Of a stretch of DNA of 64,000 nucleotides, positions 26,673 to 37,400 are shown piece after piece (position 1 is the first letter of the stretch; every line of letters starts with the position of its first letter). A model generated the notes under the pieces. It did not search any database. It saw nothing but the letters and a program-made list of their open reading frames with translations, and was not told where the DNA came from. The translations under genes were made by a program, and so were the position numbers. Origin of the DNA: Sediminicola sp963974715 (GTDB taxonomy: Bacteria; Bacteroidota; Bacteroidia; Flavobacteriales; Flavobacteriaceae). The stretch spans positions 247,152 through 311,151 of the forward strand of contig CAXBDK010000005.1 in assembly GCA_963974715.1 (NCBI GenBank), given 5' to 3'.

Positions 26673-29600
26673 TTTGGTTCCTGTTTTTCATTCTTTTTAG
26701 TTCCCTGTCCATCTTCCTCTTCCCGTACCTGTTTTATCCACAATTCCTTGAATTTATTGAATTCCCTGTTGAAGATCAGTGCAAACCCTGTAACAATTAA
26801 TTGGCCGTCTATTACACTTTCAAACTCGTTCTTACGAAAACCCTTCAATCTAAAACGTCCGTTTTCGGTAAGGAGGTATTCCAGACTTACATTTCCGATT
26901 ACAGGTGTGCTTTCCCCATTGGCCTGTCCACTTCCCTCAATGTCCACTTCACTTCCCACCTGAACCACCAGACGATCGTTGAAAAGGCTCTTACTGGCAT
27001 TTATATCCAATTGGGTACGATCCTGTGGCGCATCCCCTTGGTAATCGGTATAACTGTCCAGGCCAAAGTCAAGCGCCACCCCTGAATTTCCCATCAATTG
27101 ATCGGAGAAATTGTTCAATTGGCCCGACAAGACCTTGTTTACATTGTCGCGTGCTATGGAGGCAGCCCCTCCCGAGCTGCCATCACTGGTAGAACCGGGA
27201 AAGAAACGGTTGAGGACCAAAAGGGAAAACACCTGTTTGTTCAGCTCCTCTTCCTGTTTGTTCAACTGCTGTACTTGGGCATAAACATTGCCTCCCAAAG
27301 TTCCTTGCTCGTCTTCTGGAATATCCAGGTTAAAGGAAATTTCGGGCTGTAAAAGGGAGCCGTCCACATTTAGGTAGACATAAAAGGGAAGTACCTGTTT
27401 GTACCTACTGTTTTCAGCCGCACTACTTGCCGAATTGTTTGCGGCCATCAAGGGCGCTGCCGAAGTCTCCACCTTGTAAAGGGCCCGAACGTTCAAGGTC
27501 GCATCCATGGGATCTCCGTTCCAAATGATGGTGCTTCCCTTGGTTATTTCGAACTTTCTGCGCACCAAATTGTAAAGACTTGCCTCATAATGTCCTTTCT
27601 CCACCACATACCTTCCCGAAATACTTGTCCTGCCATTGGGTTCCACTCCGAGATTAAAGGTTCCCTTTCCTGAAATTTGAAAATTGTCCCCTGTACGCTC
27701 ATCGATCACGATCTTAAAAGTGGAATTGTTGTCCACATTCAGCTGGGCATCGATCTGAAAGCCGGTGAACGTATCGGCCGAAGCATCATCGGTATTTGAG
27801 GTAAGGATATCGTCCGGATTTTCCTTGTTTACAAAGACCACGACGCCCTCCCTTTCGGTCACCTCCAGTTGTGATTCGGGAATGACAAAGGTAAAATTGG
27901 ACCCTTCGTTAATTTTCATGTTCCCTTTCACTATAGGGATGCTGAGATCTCCCGCAACGGTTATATCCGCATCTAACCTTACTTTCCCGTAGTACATTTC
28001 ATTGTCATCTTTGGTAGCGTTGATCACTTGGAAATCTTCTGCCAGGACCCTTAGGTCAAAGGTGGGGTTCAAAAAGCTTTCTGTCCCTATGGTGCCATCA
28101 AGGGCAAAGGTATTTTTATTGGCATCGACAATGGTAAAATTGCCAAAGTAAATTCCCGTATTATCCATTCGGATGGATTCATCGGCAAGGGAGAATTTAG
28201 TGTTCAGGGAATTCACCATCAGGGAGGCAGCGTTAAAATTAAAGTTGCCTTCATAGATCGGTTCTGTGGTGGTGCCGGTAACGGACAATTTTCCCGATAT
28301 GTTACCGGACGTCTCCGATACGTCCCCTTCCATAAACTGCTCCAGTGCATTCATCCTCAATTCGTTCAAAACAAGCTCCAAATCCAATTTTGCCCCATCC
28401 TTGTCCGCTATATAATCCCCTTGGAGGTCAAGGTCCACATCCCCGCCCTTCAGGCCAAGGTTAAAATCATAGGCCCCTCCGTTCTTGGCTTCCGCATTTA
28501 GGGCAAGGTTTCCCAAGGGAATATGCATTACTTCCAGTTCATTTATATGAAGGTCCGCCAACAGTCCTGTCTTTCCAAATGGATCTTGTACATTGATATT
28601 TCCCATAACGGTACCTTTTGCCAGCGTATCGTCCGGATTGAAAAGGTGGGTCAGGGTGGATAGCCTAAAATTTGAAAAATCGACATTGACCTGAAGTGCA
28701 TCATTGGCATTCCTAGAGGTACGCAGGGACATTTCCTGTCCATTCCTACTTAGAACAAAGTCACTTACTTCCAAATGGTCCGTTGCATATCGGATGTTAT
28801 TCCCCAATGGTATTTGCCACTCCCTTTTGTTCAGGATAAGCTCCTCGGGTTCTATATGGTACGCTAATGTATCCCCCTTCATTGTCAACTGCGAACTTAG
28901 GTGCGCCAAGGTTTCATCGCCATCATAGGCGTTAAAATCCATGGACATCGCCCTTTCGGAAATGGTCCCGTCAAAATTCAGTTTTTTGATGGCCACACTT
29001 CCCGATGTGATACCGGCAAGTCCCAGATTATAATCCAATCGCTGCCCTTCGCCCTGTAAATATATTTCAAGACTGTCCAAAGTACTGCCATTGTACATCA
29101 CAAAGGGAGCGCTTAAAGAAGCCACAAACCTTTCCTCCGCTTCATCCAAATCGATACGCATTTGAATGGAATCCATTTGTGCCAGCCCCGTTAAAAACAC
29201 CTCTCCCAGAAGTGGCGTCTTGGTCAGGGACAGATCCATCTTTACTTGTACGGGTGCATAAAGGGTTTCTTTGGGTTGCCCGTTCCAATATCCCTTTAAT
29301 CGGCGGGCGAGGGCCGAAAGGGCCATTTGGGGCCGGTGATCGGATTTTATATCCACGTTCAAAAAGCCACTTTTTATACGTCCAATCGTTCCCAAACTGT
29401 CCACCTCAAGGGATAGGTCCAAGGTATCCATTGGAAAGGTTGCATTATCCTTTACGGCAACAGCATCCGATATCCTTCCCTTAATGTCAAAATCGGAGGC
29501 ATTCCCCTTATGGTCCAACGATAACTTAAACTTTGCCCTTATATCCTGTTGTGTAAGGCCCAAGGCCATCAAATTGGCACCTTGCAGATCCAATAGGAGT

Positions 29601-31669
29601 TGGACCTTGGACGAAATGGAATCCAGTTGGACCGTGGTCCTTGAATCCATATCCAAATTTTTATCCTTGAAATTTAGGTCGATGTGGCCCTTACCTTGTT
29701 CAATCTCCCCATTTAATTTCAGGGCCGAAAAATCATACCCTAACAGGTTTAGTTGGGAAAAATTGGTCCTTAGATCTGCATCCAAGGTATTTATGGTAGT
29801 ACCTCTTCCAGAAGTTTTTGCCGTAAAAGCGATCGTCCCCAGTTCCGGATTCCTTAAAAGTTTTCCTATTTGGAGTCTGCGGACTTCCAGATCCGCATCA
29901 AAGGCAAGAAAATCTGCAGTGGAATACCTACCTTTCAATAAGATGTTCCCTTCTGGAATGTCCAAGGCGGCTTTTGCCGTTATATCCCGCAAACTGCCGG
30001 CAGCCGTAAGTTTTAATCGCACTGTCTCCGGCAAGGCCACTCCCAATTGGGTTTCGTTCACAAACCGTAACAGGTCCGAGCGCCGGGTATCGAATATGGC
30101 CGGGGAGATATCAAATTTCATGGTTTCGGGTTCCATGACGCCATTCACGGTCCCTTTGATCGTAAGATCGGTATGTTGCCCCCATCGCAAGTGGGAATCG
30201 TTGACCTCTATCCGTTGCAAGTTGCCCTTTAAGTCCAAGTTTCCCTGTAGGGGTTTTTGTGCCAGGGAATCAAGATAGACATTGCCCTTTAGGGCGGGAA
30301 CGAAAACCATCGCATCTTCCAAATGTAGTTCGATCTGCTCAAGTGAGACGTCCAAGAATATATTTTCGGGTGATTTTATAAATTTTTGCAACGAACCGTA
30401 GGACAATTTTGCGTTTCCCTCCACACTGCTATTTGATATTCCCAGGTCTAGGCTCGACAAAGAAGTTTCGGTATCGTCCACAGATAGATCAAAAGCCAAA
30501 TTTTTCAGGTCGATGCCGCTTTTTTCCCGAAAGGAAAACGCCTCCAATTCCATGGAAAACTCTTTTTCCTTGAGGCGCAGATCATTGATCTTAAGTAAAA
30601 TTTTAGATAGTTCCATTGCATTGGGATCAAAGCTGCCCACTTGCGGAGCCTTCTTTCCGTTTTGGAACACCACATGGTTATCCTCAAGGTCTACACGCTC
30701 GGCCACGATCTCCCATTCCGGCCATTCAAACTGAGCAGGGGGCATGGAGGCAACTGTATCTGCGGGAGTGTCCGTATGGGTGGTGCCGTTCCTATAGGAA
30801 ATGTCCGACCCCTTCATTCTAAGATTTGCCAGTTCAATTTTATTGGACTTTAGATCTGCCAAGGGCAGTTCCACCAACAGTTCTCCCAAATGCGCCTTCG
30901 CCTTTATACTATCGGGCAACGAGGTGTAGTTTACCGCAACATTGTTCAACCGAAGGCCATCCAGAACAAATGATGGTAAAACGGTCGTGGGGGTTTCCGC
31001 GGTATCCACCAATGGTTTGGTCTGCTGGTAATCAATATTGCTGTTCACGAGCTGGACCCAATCTACTTGAAAATCCATGGTTTCAAGATCGAACCTATCC
31101 ATTTCCAGGTCCAATGCACCTAGATTCAGCTTCATTTCGGTACCTGCTAGCTGGTCCTTATAATCTATTTTAAAGGTATTGAGATGAACATCGCCTATTT
31201 CTATGGTCATTGCAGCGGTGGTATCCACTTTCTTTTGGGATACGGTATCGGGAGCGGCGAAAGCCTTTATAAGAAACGTATAATTGAAATCCTCATTCTC
31301 GGCTCTTTTGATATGGGCCTTTACCCCGCTCCAGTCCAGGGAACGCAGTACGAATTTTTTGCCCCGTACCAAGGGCATGATCGCAATGGAGGCCTCCAAA
31401 GTCTTTGAGTGGATCAGGGTGTCCCCTTTTTGGTCTTCCATATACAGCCCTTCCACAAAGAGATTTCCGGAAAAAGTCAGAAATAGCCTGTCGACCGTAA
31501 CGACCGTGTGGGTCTTGTCGGTTATGTAGCCCAACATTTTTCCCAATATAATATCCTGCCCCCAGGGACTTCTAACAAAAAGTACCAACGCAACAAAAAG
31601 GAGCAGGAGAACCAAGGCTACTTTGGCCAGTATCCTACCCATTCTATTTTTACGTACTTTTTGAAGCAT
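26669..31669 (-). CDS. tamB: Translocation/assembly module protein TamB (DUF490)
   Basis: 1666 residues, the longest gene here. One N-terminal membrane anchor (about 13-33, LAKVALVLLLLFVALVLFV), then a very long run of beta-strand repeats expected to form the hydrophobic groove of AsmA/TamB proteins. The C-terminal DUF490 domain holds GKGTFNLGVEPNGRTSISGRYVVEKGHYEASL and the ending FRLKGFRKNEFESVIDGQ. TamB spans the periplasm and moves phospholipid. The gene precedes and overlaps tamA. Confidence 0.92.
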   Translation of the reverse strand: MLQKVRKNRMGRILAKVALVLLLLFVALVLFVRSPWGQDIILGKMLGYITDKTHTVVTVDRLFLTFSGNLFVEGLYMEDQKGDTLIHSKTLEASIAIMPLVRGKKFVLRSLDWSGVKAHIKRAENEDFNYTFLIKAFAAPDTVSQKKVDTTAAMTIEIGDVHLNTFKIDYKDQLAGTEMKLNLGALDLEMDRFDLETMDFQVDWVQLVNSNIDYQQTKPLVDTAETPTTVLPSFVLDGLRLNNVAVNYTSLPDSIKAKAHLGELLVELPLADLKSNKIELANLRMKGSDISYRNGTTHTDTPADTVASMPPAQFEWPEWEIVAERVDLEDNHVVFQNGKKAPQVGSFDPNAMELSKILLKINDLRLKEKEFSMELEAFSFREKSGIDLKNLAFDLSVDDTETSLSSLDLGISNSSVEGNAKLSYGSLQKFIKSPENIFLDVSLEQIELHLEDAMVFVPALKGNVYLDSLAQKPLQGNLDLKGNLQRIEVNDSHLRWGQHTDLTIKGTVNGVMEPETMKFDISPAIFDTRRSDLLRFVNETQLGVALPETVRLKLTAAGSLRDITAKAALDIPEGNILLKGRYSTADFLAFDADLEVRRLQIGKLLRNPELGTIAFTAKTSGRGTTINTLDADLRTNFSQLNLLGYDFSALKLNGEIEQGKGHIDLNFKDKNLDMDSRTTVQLDSISSKVQLLLDLQGANLMALGLTQQDIRAKFKLSLDHKGNASDFDIKGRISDAVAVKDNATFPMDTLDLSLEVDSLGTIGRIKSGFLNVDIKSDHRPQMALSALARRLKGYWNGQPKETLYAPVQVKMDLSLTKTPLLGEVFLTGLAQMDSIQMRIDLDEAEERFVASLSAPFVMYNGSTLDSLEIYLQGEGQRLDYNLGLAGITSGSVAIKKLNFDGTISERAMSMDFNAYDGDETLAHLSSQLTMKGDTLAYHIEPEELILNKREWQIPLGNNIRYATDHLEVSDFVLSRNGQEMSLRTSRNANDALQVNVDFSNFRLSTLTHLFNPDDTLAKGTVMGNINVQDPFGKTGLLADLHINELEVMHIPLGNLALNAEAKNGGAYDFNLGLKGGDVDLDLQGDYIADKDGAKLDLELVLNELRMNALEQFMEGDVSETSGNISGKLSVTGTTTEPIYEGNFNFNAASLMVNSLNTKFSLADESIRMDNTGIYFGNFTIVDANKNTFALDGTIGTESFLNPTFDLRVLAEDFQVINATKDDNEMYYGKVRLDADITVAGDLSIPIVKGNMKINEGSNFTFVIPESQLEVTEREGVVVFVNKENPDDILTSNTDDASADTFTGFQIDAQLNVDNNSTFKIVIDERTGDNFQISGKGTFNLGVEPNGRTSISGRYVVEKGHYEASLYNLVRRKFEITKGSTIIWNGDPMDATLNVRALYKVETSAAPLMAANNSASSAAENSRYKQVLPFYVYLNVDGSLLQPEISFNLDIPEDEQGTLGGNVYAQVQQLNKQEEELNKQVFSLLVLNRFFPGSTSDGSSGGAASIARDNVNKVLSGQLNNFSDQLMGNSGVALDFGLDSYTDYQGDAPQDRTQLDINASKSLFNDRLVVQVGSEVDIEGSGQANGESTPVIGNVSLEYLLTENGRFRLKGFRKNEFESVIDGQLIVTGFALIFNREFNKFKELWIKQVREEEDGQGTKKNEKQEPN

Positions 31670-31696
31670 ACTATGGATTACAAAATAAATTCGTGA

Positions 31697-31736
31697 AACC
31701 TTTAACGGTCTTGACGGTTAAAGGTTAAAGGTTAAA
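31697..31736. repeat. Near-palindrome with three tandem GGTTAAA units
   Basis: AACCTTTAAC (31697-31706) and GTTAAAGGTT (31717-31726) are perfect inverted arms, and GGTTAAA is repeated three times in tandem at 31716-31736. It sits 28 nt upstream of the tamB start, so it could be an operator or a hairpin in the tamB leader. Confidence 0.6.
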
Positions 31737-31877
31737 GATACGTTCACAGTGCCCATATTAAAAACTCTTTTAACAATAAGGTTCATATTGTGATGAGGAA
31801 AATTCGCCCATAATCCGGGTTACCATGATCCCAAATAAGCATCTTTTTTCATCGCATTTGGAAACCAAAAATTTTGG

Positions 31878-31911
31878 CAAATAACAAAAGTCCCATTTCG
31901 CAATGGGACTC
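31878..31911 (-). terminator. Terminator of the small outer-membrane barrel gene
   Basis: AGTCCCAT and ATGGGACT (31889-31896 and 31903-31910) form a perfect stem; on the minus strand it is followed by TTTTGTTATTT. Confidence 0.8.
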
Positions 31912-31937
31912 TTGGTTCAATTAGCATAATACCTTTT

Positions 31938-32525
31938 TTAAAACATAAAACCGACACCGGCGGAAAATACCGAAGTATGCACATCGGAATCCTCGATCAA
32001 CTCGGAGAAGCCATAGGCATACCTACCTTGGATAAAAAATCCACCCGGAAATTTGTATTCCACACCAGAAGCCAATTGGAAATCGAAATCCTTGATCGCA
32101 TCGCTATCAAAATCGCCCGCATCATCGTTCGGATCGAAGTCCAACTCTTCATTTACCTTAAAACCAAATTGGGGACCGGCGTGAATGTTAAGTCCGTCGA
32201 TCAAATAAACTTTTAACAGCACGGGAACCTGAATGTAGTCCATCTGGAATTCCGCATCAGGACCATCGGGATTATCATTAATGTCGAATCCCTGTCCTGA
32301 ATAAAATACCTCCGGCTGCAAGGAAAAGCGGTCGGATAGAGGAGCCTCGGCCACCAGTCCCGCATAGAAGGAAGTTCTTGAATCAGGGCTATCATAATCG
32401 TCCCCCGCAACTGTGGCAAAGTTGGCACCACCTCTCGCCCCTAACTGAAACTCACTTGTCCACGACTGGGCGAAACTGGAGATCCCTGTTAACAAGGCTG
32501 CAACCATTATTACATTTTTTTTCAT
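31938..32525 (-). CDS. Outer membrane beta-barrel protein (OMP_b-brl type)
   Basis: 195 residues: Sec signal peptide ending SSFAQ, then GARGGANFATVAGD, FYAGLVAEAPLSDRFSLQPEVFYS and the terminal strands FFIQGRYAYGF and FSAGVGFMF, the usual eight-stranded PorT/OmpW-like pattern. An acidic insertion (FDPNDDAGDFDSDAIKDFD) lies in an outer loop. Function is not predictable; homologues are often stress-regulated. A CGTCAAT motif lies upstream in the same position as in csbD and the Csp gene. Confidence 0.87.
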   Translation of the reverse strand: MKKNVIMVAALLTGISSFAQSWTSEFQLGARGGANFATVAGDDYDSPDSRTSFYAGLVAEAPLSDRFSLQPEVFYSGQGFDINDNPDGPDAEFQMDYIQVPVLLKVYLIDGLNIHAGPQFGFKVNEELDFDPNDDAGDFDSDAIKDFDFQLASGVEYKFPGGFFIQGRYAYGFSELIEDSDVHTSVFSAGVGFMF

Positions 32526-32609
32526 CTTTTTAGAATTTTTAGAGTTACGAATTTGTTAATAAGCTAGGCGAAGTTATGAGCGTACCGCTCCGACAATTGA
32601 TCCGAACGG

Positions 32610-32632
32610 CAAAAAAATTGACGTTAATACCC
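32610..32632 (-). promoter_or_regulatory. CGTCAAT-type element upstream of the small barrel gene
   Basis: On the minus strand: GGG, TATTAA, then CGTCAAT and a T-run ending TTTG. There are 84 nt between the TTTG and the start codon. Same layout as the sites before csbD and the Csp gene. Confidence 0.5.
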
Positions 32633-32737
32633 AGTTGCCTGACCCTCAATAATTAAGAATTTTCTTACGATTTCATCCAAAATACCCAAACCGATCCATT
32701 TTTGGCTTTCTATATGCGCCAAGCCAAAAAAATGGGA

Positions 32738-32771
32738 GGAAAAAAAATACCCCCTGTACGAATACAGGGGG
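32738..32771 (-). terminator. Terminator of csbD
   Basis: CCCCCTGTA and TACAGGGGG (32750-32758 and 32763-32771) with a 4-nt loop; on the minus strand it is followed by TATTTTTTTT. Confidence 0.9.
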
Positions 32772-32804
32772 ATATTTCCTTTCATAGCAATTTTAAAAAG
32801 AATT

Positions 32805-32990
32805 TTACCAATTCTCGATTTCCTTTTGTAGGTCCTCTTTGGTCTTACCGGTTTTTTCTTGCAGTCTTCCCAACATTTCGTCAAATTTTCCTTCGGCATA
32901 TACGGAATCATCATCGGTTACTTTTCCGTATTTCTGTTTAAAATCTCCCTTTATCTGTTTCCATTTTCCTTCCAACTGATCCTTGTTCAT
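32805..32990 (-). CDS. CsbD family stress protein
   Basis: 61 residues. The typical CsbD pattern is MNKDQLEGKWKQIKGDFKQKYGKVTDDD followed by GKFDEMLGRLQEKTGKTKED. CsbD is a small general-stress protein of the sigma-B regulon in Bacillus; its molecular role is unknown. Single gene with its own strong terminator and a CGTCAAT motif 82 nt upstream of the start. Confidence 0.95.
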   Translation of the reverse strand: MNKDQLEGKWKQIKGDFKQKYGKVTDDDSVYAEGKFDEMLGRLQEKTGKTKEDLQKEIENW

Positions 32991-33324
32991 AACACTGTTG
33001 TTTTTAGTTATTAAATCATTTCCTTTGATGCTAAGATAGGGATGGAAACGAAGGTAGTTTGTCCTGTTCGCTCAAATAATTGACGCTATAACGCCCAAAC
33101 TACCACCTTTTTTTAAGGACACTAAAATACCCGATAGAAGCAAGGCCAACCATAAAATTATATGACCTTTGCATTGTTTTTTTAAGGGAGAATAACCAGT
33201 TGATGCTTGCCGTGCGCAGATATGGTACCATAAAAATTTGGTTCGCATTATCCATTTAAAAATAAAACCGTACTTGAAATAGCATACATTTACAACAGCT
33301 TTTCTACACCTAACCATCCAATAT
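32991..33324. other. Divergent intergenic region, 334 nt
   Basis: Holds the csbD control region (see 33073-33096) and must hold the start signals of the AI-2E-family gene. No further gene seen. Confidence 0.5.
33073..33096 (-). promoter_or_regulatory. CGTCAAT-type element upstream of csbD
   Basis: On the minus strand: GGG, CGTTA, TAGCGTCAAT, then TATTTG. There are 82 nt between the TTTG and the csbD ATG. It shares TAGCGTCAAT exactly with the site before the Csp gene. Confidence 0.5.
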
Positions 33325-34401
33325 ATGAAGGCCATTTCACCCAAAGTTATCAGTCAATTGTTTGTGCTATTGTTGATCTTGTTCATCGGTACCCTCATTT
33401 TTTTGGAGATGCTCCCCTATCTATCGGGGGTTCTGGGCGCCATAACCCTGTACATCATCATGCGGAAATTTATGGTGAAACTGGTAAAGCGTGGATGGAG
33501 CCCCGACTGGTCCGCGGCATTGTTGCTTATATTATCATTCTTCTGTATCCTACTTCCCCTTTCGGGAATTGCGGTAATGCTGGGAAAAAAACTTGGAAAA
33601 ATAGAACAGAAACCAGAGCAAATCGTAAAAAACATAGAGAGCCTGCTGGCAAGATGGGAAGACCAGATCGGATATAAGTTTACCACAAATCTGGACGCCT
33701 CCGATTTTTCTTCCTGGGTATCCGAAAATCTATCGAACTTTGCAGGGGGTACCTTTAACATGTTGATCTCGGTGGGTATTATGTACCTTTTGCTGTATTA
33801 TATGCTTACCAACAGACGTATGCTTAGGGAATCCTTGTTCGAATATGTCCCCATCAGTAACGACAACCTTAAGATCATCCGTACGGAAAGTGAAAAAATG
33901 GTTCGATCCAACGCGCTGGGAATTCCCTTGGTTGCCATAGCCCAAGGATTGGTTTCCCTCATCGGTTTTTTTATTTTTGGGATCGAGGATCCTTTCTTTT
34001 GGTTTACCATTGTGGCAATTGGGTCCGTAATTCCATTCATTGGTACCTTTATAGGAATCCTGCCCGTATTCTTGTTGACACTTTCCGATGGAACCCCGTT
34101 ACAGGCATGGGGAATCCTTTTGTACGGCATAGTGGTGGTGGGCACTACCGATAATATCATAAGGCTTTACGTGCTGAAAAAATTGGATGATGTACATCCC
34201 ATAGTCACCCTTATAGGGGTTATAGTGGGCGTGCCCTTATTCGGTTTTATAGGCCTTATCTTTGGACCGCTGCTCATAAGCCTTTTTCTTATCGTGCTGC
34301 GCATCTACAAAAAGGAATATGGGGGACCCATCCACAATATCCCCCGTACCGAAGATGATATCGAAATCCATAGCAAAAACAACGGGAACAAAGGTGTTTA
34401 G
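33325..34401 (+). CDS. AI-2E family transporter (PerM/YdiK-like)
   Basis: 358 residues with about eight membrane helices in the PerM arrangement: two N-terminal helix pairs, a soluble segment (about 95-150, EQIVKNIESLLARWEDQIGY) and the core with GIPLVAIAQGLVSLIGFFIFG, IPFIGTFIGILPVFLL and a C-terminal GFIGLIFGPLLISLFLIVLRIY. Family members export quorum signal AI-2 or exchange sodium for protons; the substrate here is not known. The last 4 bases overlap the convergent fusion gene. Confidence 0.9.
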   Translation: MKAISPKVISQLFVLLLILFIGTLIFLEMLPYLSGVLGAITLYIIMRKFMVKLVKRGWSPDWSAALLLILSFFCILLPLSGIAVMLGKKLGKIEQKPEQIVKNIESLLARWEDQIGYKFTTNLDASDFSSWVSENLSNFAGGTFNMLISVGIMYLLLYYMLTNRRMLRESLFEYVPISNDNLKIIRTESEKMVRSNALGIPLVAIAQGLVSLIGFFIFGIEDPFFWFTIVAIGSVIPFIGTFIGILPVFLLTLSDGTPLQAWGILLYGIVVVGTTDNIIRLYVLKKLDDVHPIVTLIGVIVGVPLFGFIGLIFGPLLISLFLIVLRIYKKEYGGPIHNIPRTEDDIEIHSKNNGNKGV

Positions 34402-37400
34402 AAGCCGAATCCAAACCCTACCTGGACCATATTGCCGTCCACCGAATTAAAATAACCGATATTAAAGGCAAGGAACCGATATCCGCTTATCCATAGCCCA
34501 CCTCCTTGGGAAGTATGCCACTTGTTGGAATCCTCTCCGTCCAGCCACACCCTACCATAGTCAAATCCACCGTATAGGCCCACGGTGACCGGGGCCACCG
34601 CCGTAATGTATTTTTTAAGGCGCAACCTTAGGTCCGAACTTTGATAAAAATAGGCGTCCCCGGTAAAGCGCTCGTTACGAAATCCCCTAAGTCCATTGTC
34701 GCCCCCAATGGAAGGGGCATGGTAAAAGAAATATTCATCTCCAAGATTGGTCCTGTATTCGGCATTGGAACCTAGTACCAGATTCCCTGAAGGTACCAGT
34801 TTTTGGTTAAACCCAAATTTTAGGGCCAAATATCCAAATGAATTATCCTTAAGTCCCAAGTTGGCCTTATACCCGCCCGTAAAGCCCACATACAGGCCCT
34901 TGGTAGGAAAATCATCGGCATCATCATCGTAATAATAAAGGGATACCTCACTACCCACATAGTCTTGGGACTGGAATACCTGTGAATCTACATTTTCCGG
35001 TACGAAATACCGGCCGCCACCTTCCGCAATCTTAAAGGATTCGTAAAGGGCCTTTATCTTCAAGGTCCTATAAGCAAGTCCCGCCTTCAATTTTACCTGC
35101 CGCATTCGCGCACGGTTAAAATCGCGGCCCAGTTCCCCGTCGGGATTATCCGTTTCATTGCCCTCCCCAAAGTAGTTGTTGGAAAACCGGTCATTGGTAA
35201 AATAGCCATCAACCTCAAAATTCCATTTTGGAAAGATGTTGGCAAAGATACCTTTGTAGTCCAGCTCCACCCCTTGAAAACGGAAGTAATAATTAGCGTT
35301 GATGCTGTGCTGCTGCCTAAATGGGTTTCCGTTAAAGCCGTTGTTGGTATAGACATTGGTAACTCCCAAAAAAAGACCGTCATCGGTCCTAAAACCGGCG
35401 TTGGGCACCAATATATTGGTATTCTCCTTAAAGTATCTCCAATGGTAGGTATTGGTGGTGTATATATTGGAAAGCTGCTTGGCCGGTTCCGATTCTTCAA
35501 AATGGGAGTCTTCCCATTTCCAGTCATATATCTTTAAGGCTTTTGTATTTTCCACTTTGTAGGAATCTTCGCCATAACCGCCAATGATCCTAATGAAAAT
35601 TTCATGGTCACCTTGCCCGTCCACCACAAACTGGTCGTCGTCCCCCAAACCATATAACCATATTTCTTTGGTCCGTTGCCTGTTAAGCGTACGCTCCAGG
35701 ACCACTTCATTCTTTTGATCGCTCAACAAACGTTTTATCACCACCTTGGTTTCGCCATTCGGCAATCGGGTCACTTCTATCAGATCGTCCTTTTCGGTAC
35801 CGGTAAGGGCCACTACCTTATTGAGATAATTACCATATTCAGTGGCCATTTCCCGTAGGTTTTTTAAACGCAACACCAGATCGGACTTTATTTTGGCAGC
35901 GGTACTGTCCCGTACTTCCTTGGGCAACCTTAGAAATGCCCGATCGATGGTTTCCATGGTAAGGTGCTCCTGTATGAATTTTGCTTCCTCCGTCCAGATA
36001 TCGGCACCATGTTCGGTTACCAACGCCCTGTCCAAACTGTTTCCCTGGGCGTTCAGCCATTTTACATTGTCCGGTTCGGGACCGTATGACTGCCAAAAAC
36101 GGGTGGTGGGCACAAACCATTTAATGATCGGCATGGCAAATCCATCAAATTTTGCAAATGCCCCGTCCCTGTCCCTCGGTACCGGGATAAATCTTTTATC
36201 GCCATTGGCCGGTTCATACTGTACCCATCTCCACTGGTCTTGGTGGCGGTCCCAGTCGCCTATCAACATGTCGAAGATCCGCGCCCTAACGTACGCCCGT
36301 TCATCCACATAGTCGGATTCGTCTCCCTTGATCTGTTCCAGCATATCGGTAGTACTCTCAAAATCGGGCACTTTCCCGGGCAGGTTGGGATCTGCCTGGC
36401 TAAACCCGGTATAATTTTTCTGTTCATCCGAAGGCCTTTCCTCAATAAAATAGAGCTGGTCCCCATATTCCTCGTTAAGGGCTCCCAAGCTCTCTTGCCG
36501 GGGTACATAGAAAAGTTCCGGACTTGCGTGGTTTACGTCCACCTCACGTGCCATTGGACTTATTACCAGTTGGATGTACGGGTGGGCAGTGGTAAAAAAA
36601 TCTGCCACGATTTCCTCTGTCCACGTTCCTTTGTAGTCATCCGCTTCATAGGAAATCCCCATTATCTGGGACTTTAAGTATTTGAGCGCATTTTTTTTAA
36701 GGGACCGCATAGCAAATTCCTTTCCGTTCCCATCTTCAAGTCGCAAGGAGGACGATTGGTGTCCCCCTCCCTGCTTGGATACCTTAAGTCCGCCATAAAG
36801 GGTATCCAATTGTACTGTTTTGGCCGTTATCTGCTTTCCGAAATACGAACGGTAGCGATCTCCCCACAAAAAGGTATAAAATCCTGTCCGATCAAGATCC
36901 AGATCCTTTTCATCTTCCAGGACCGACGTTTTTATATATTGCTCGGAATTGGCAATTGCCTTTGGTGCATTCCCAGTGTTGGGAAGTGCGGGTAAAATCT
37001 CGAAGGAGGCAGGTCCCACTTGGGGGTCCGTACTTATAAAGCTAACTTTTGAAGCGCCATCCTTATAATATTCCAATTTTGCAAATCCACGTGCCCCATG
37101 GGTATAAACACCACTATAGGGCAAGGTGCCCCCAACGGCGATAATTACATCATCGGACAGATGTGTTGCGGTAGCCTCCCCAAGTGACCCGCTGACCACC
37201 TGATGGATATCGCCACCTTCCAAGTATTGCAAACTCTGCTCATGGCCCGAAACCAAGGTGATCCTATCCGACTTCCTTGCCAGCGAACTCACCAATATCC
37301 TTAAATAGTTGTACCGTCTGGAATAAAGGTCCCTATCGGAAAAACCGCCCCAATCGCCTATTCTGTTTACGATACTACCAACAACGGGAAGGGGCAGCAT

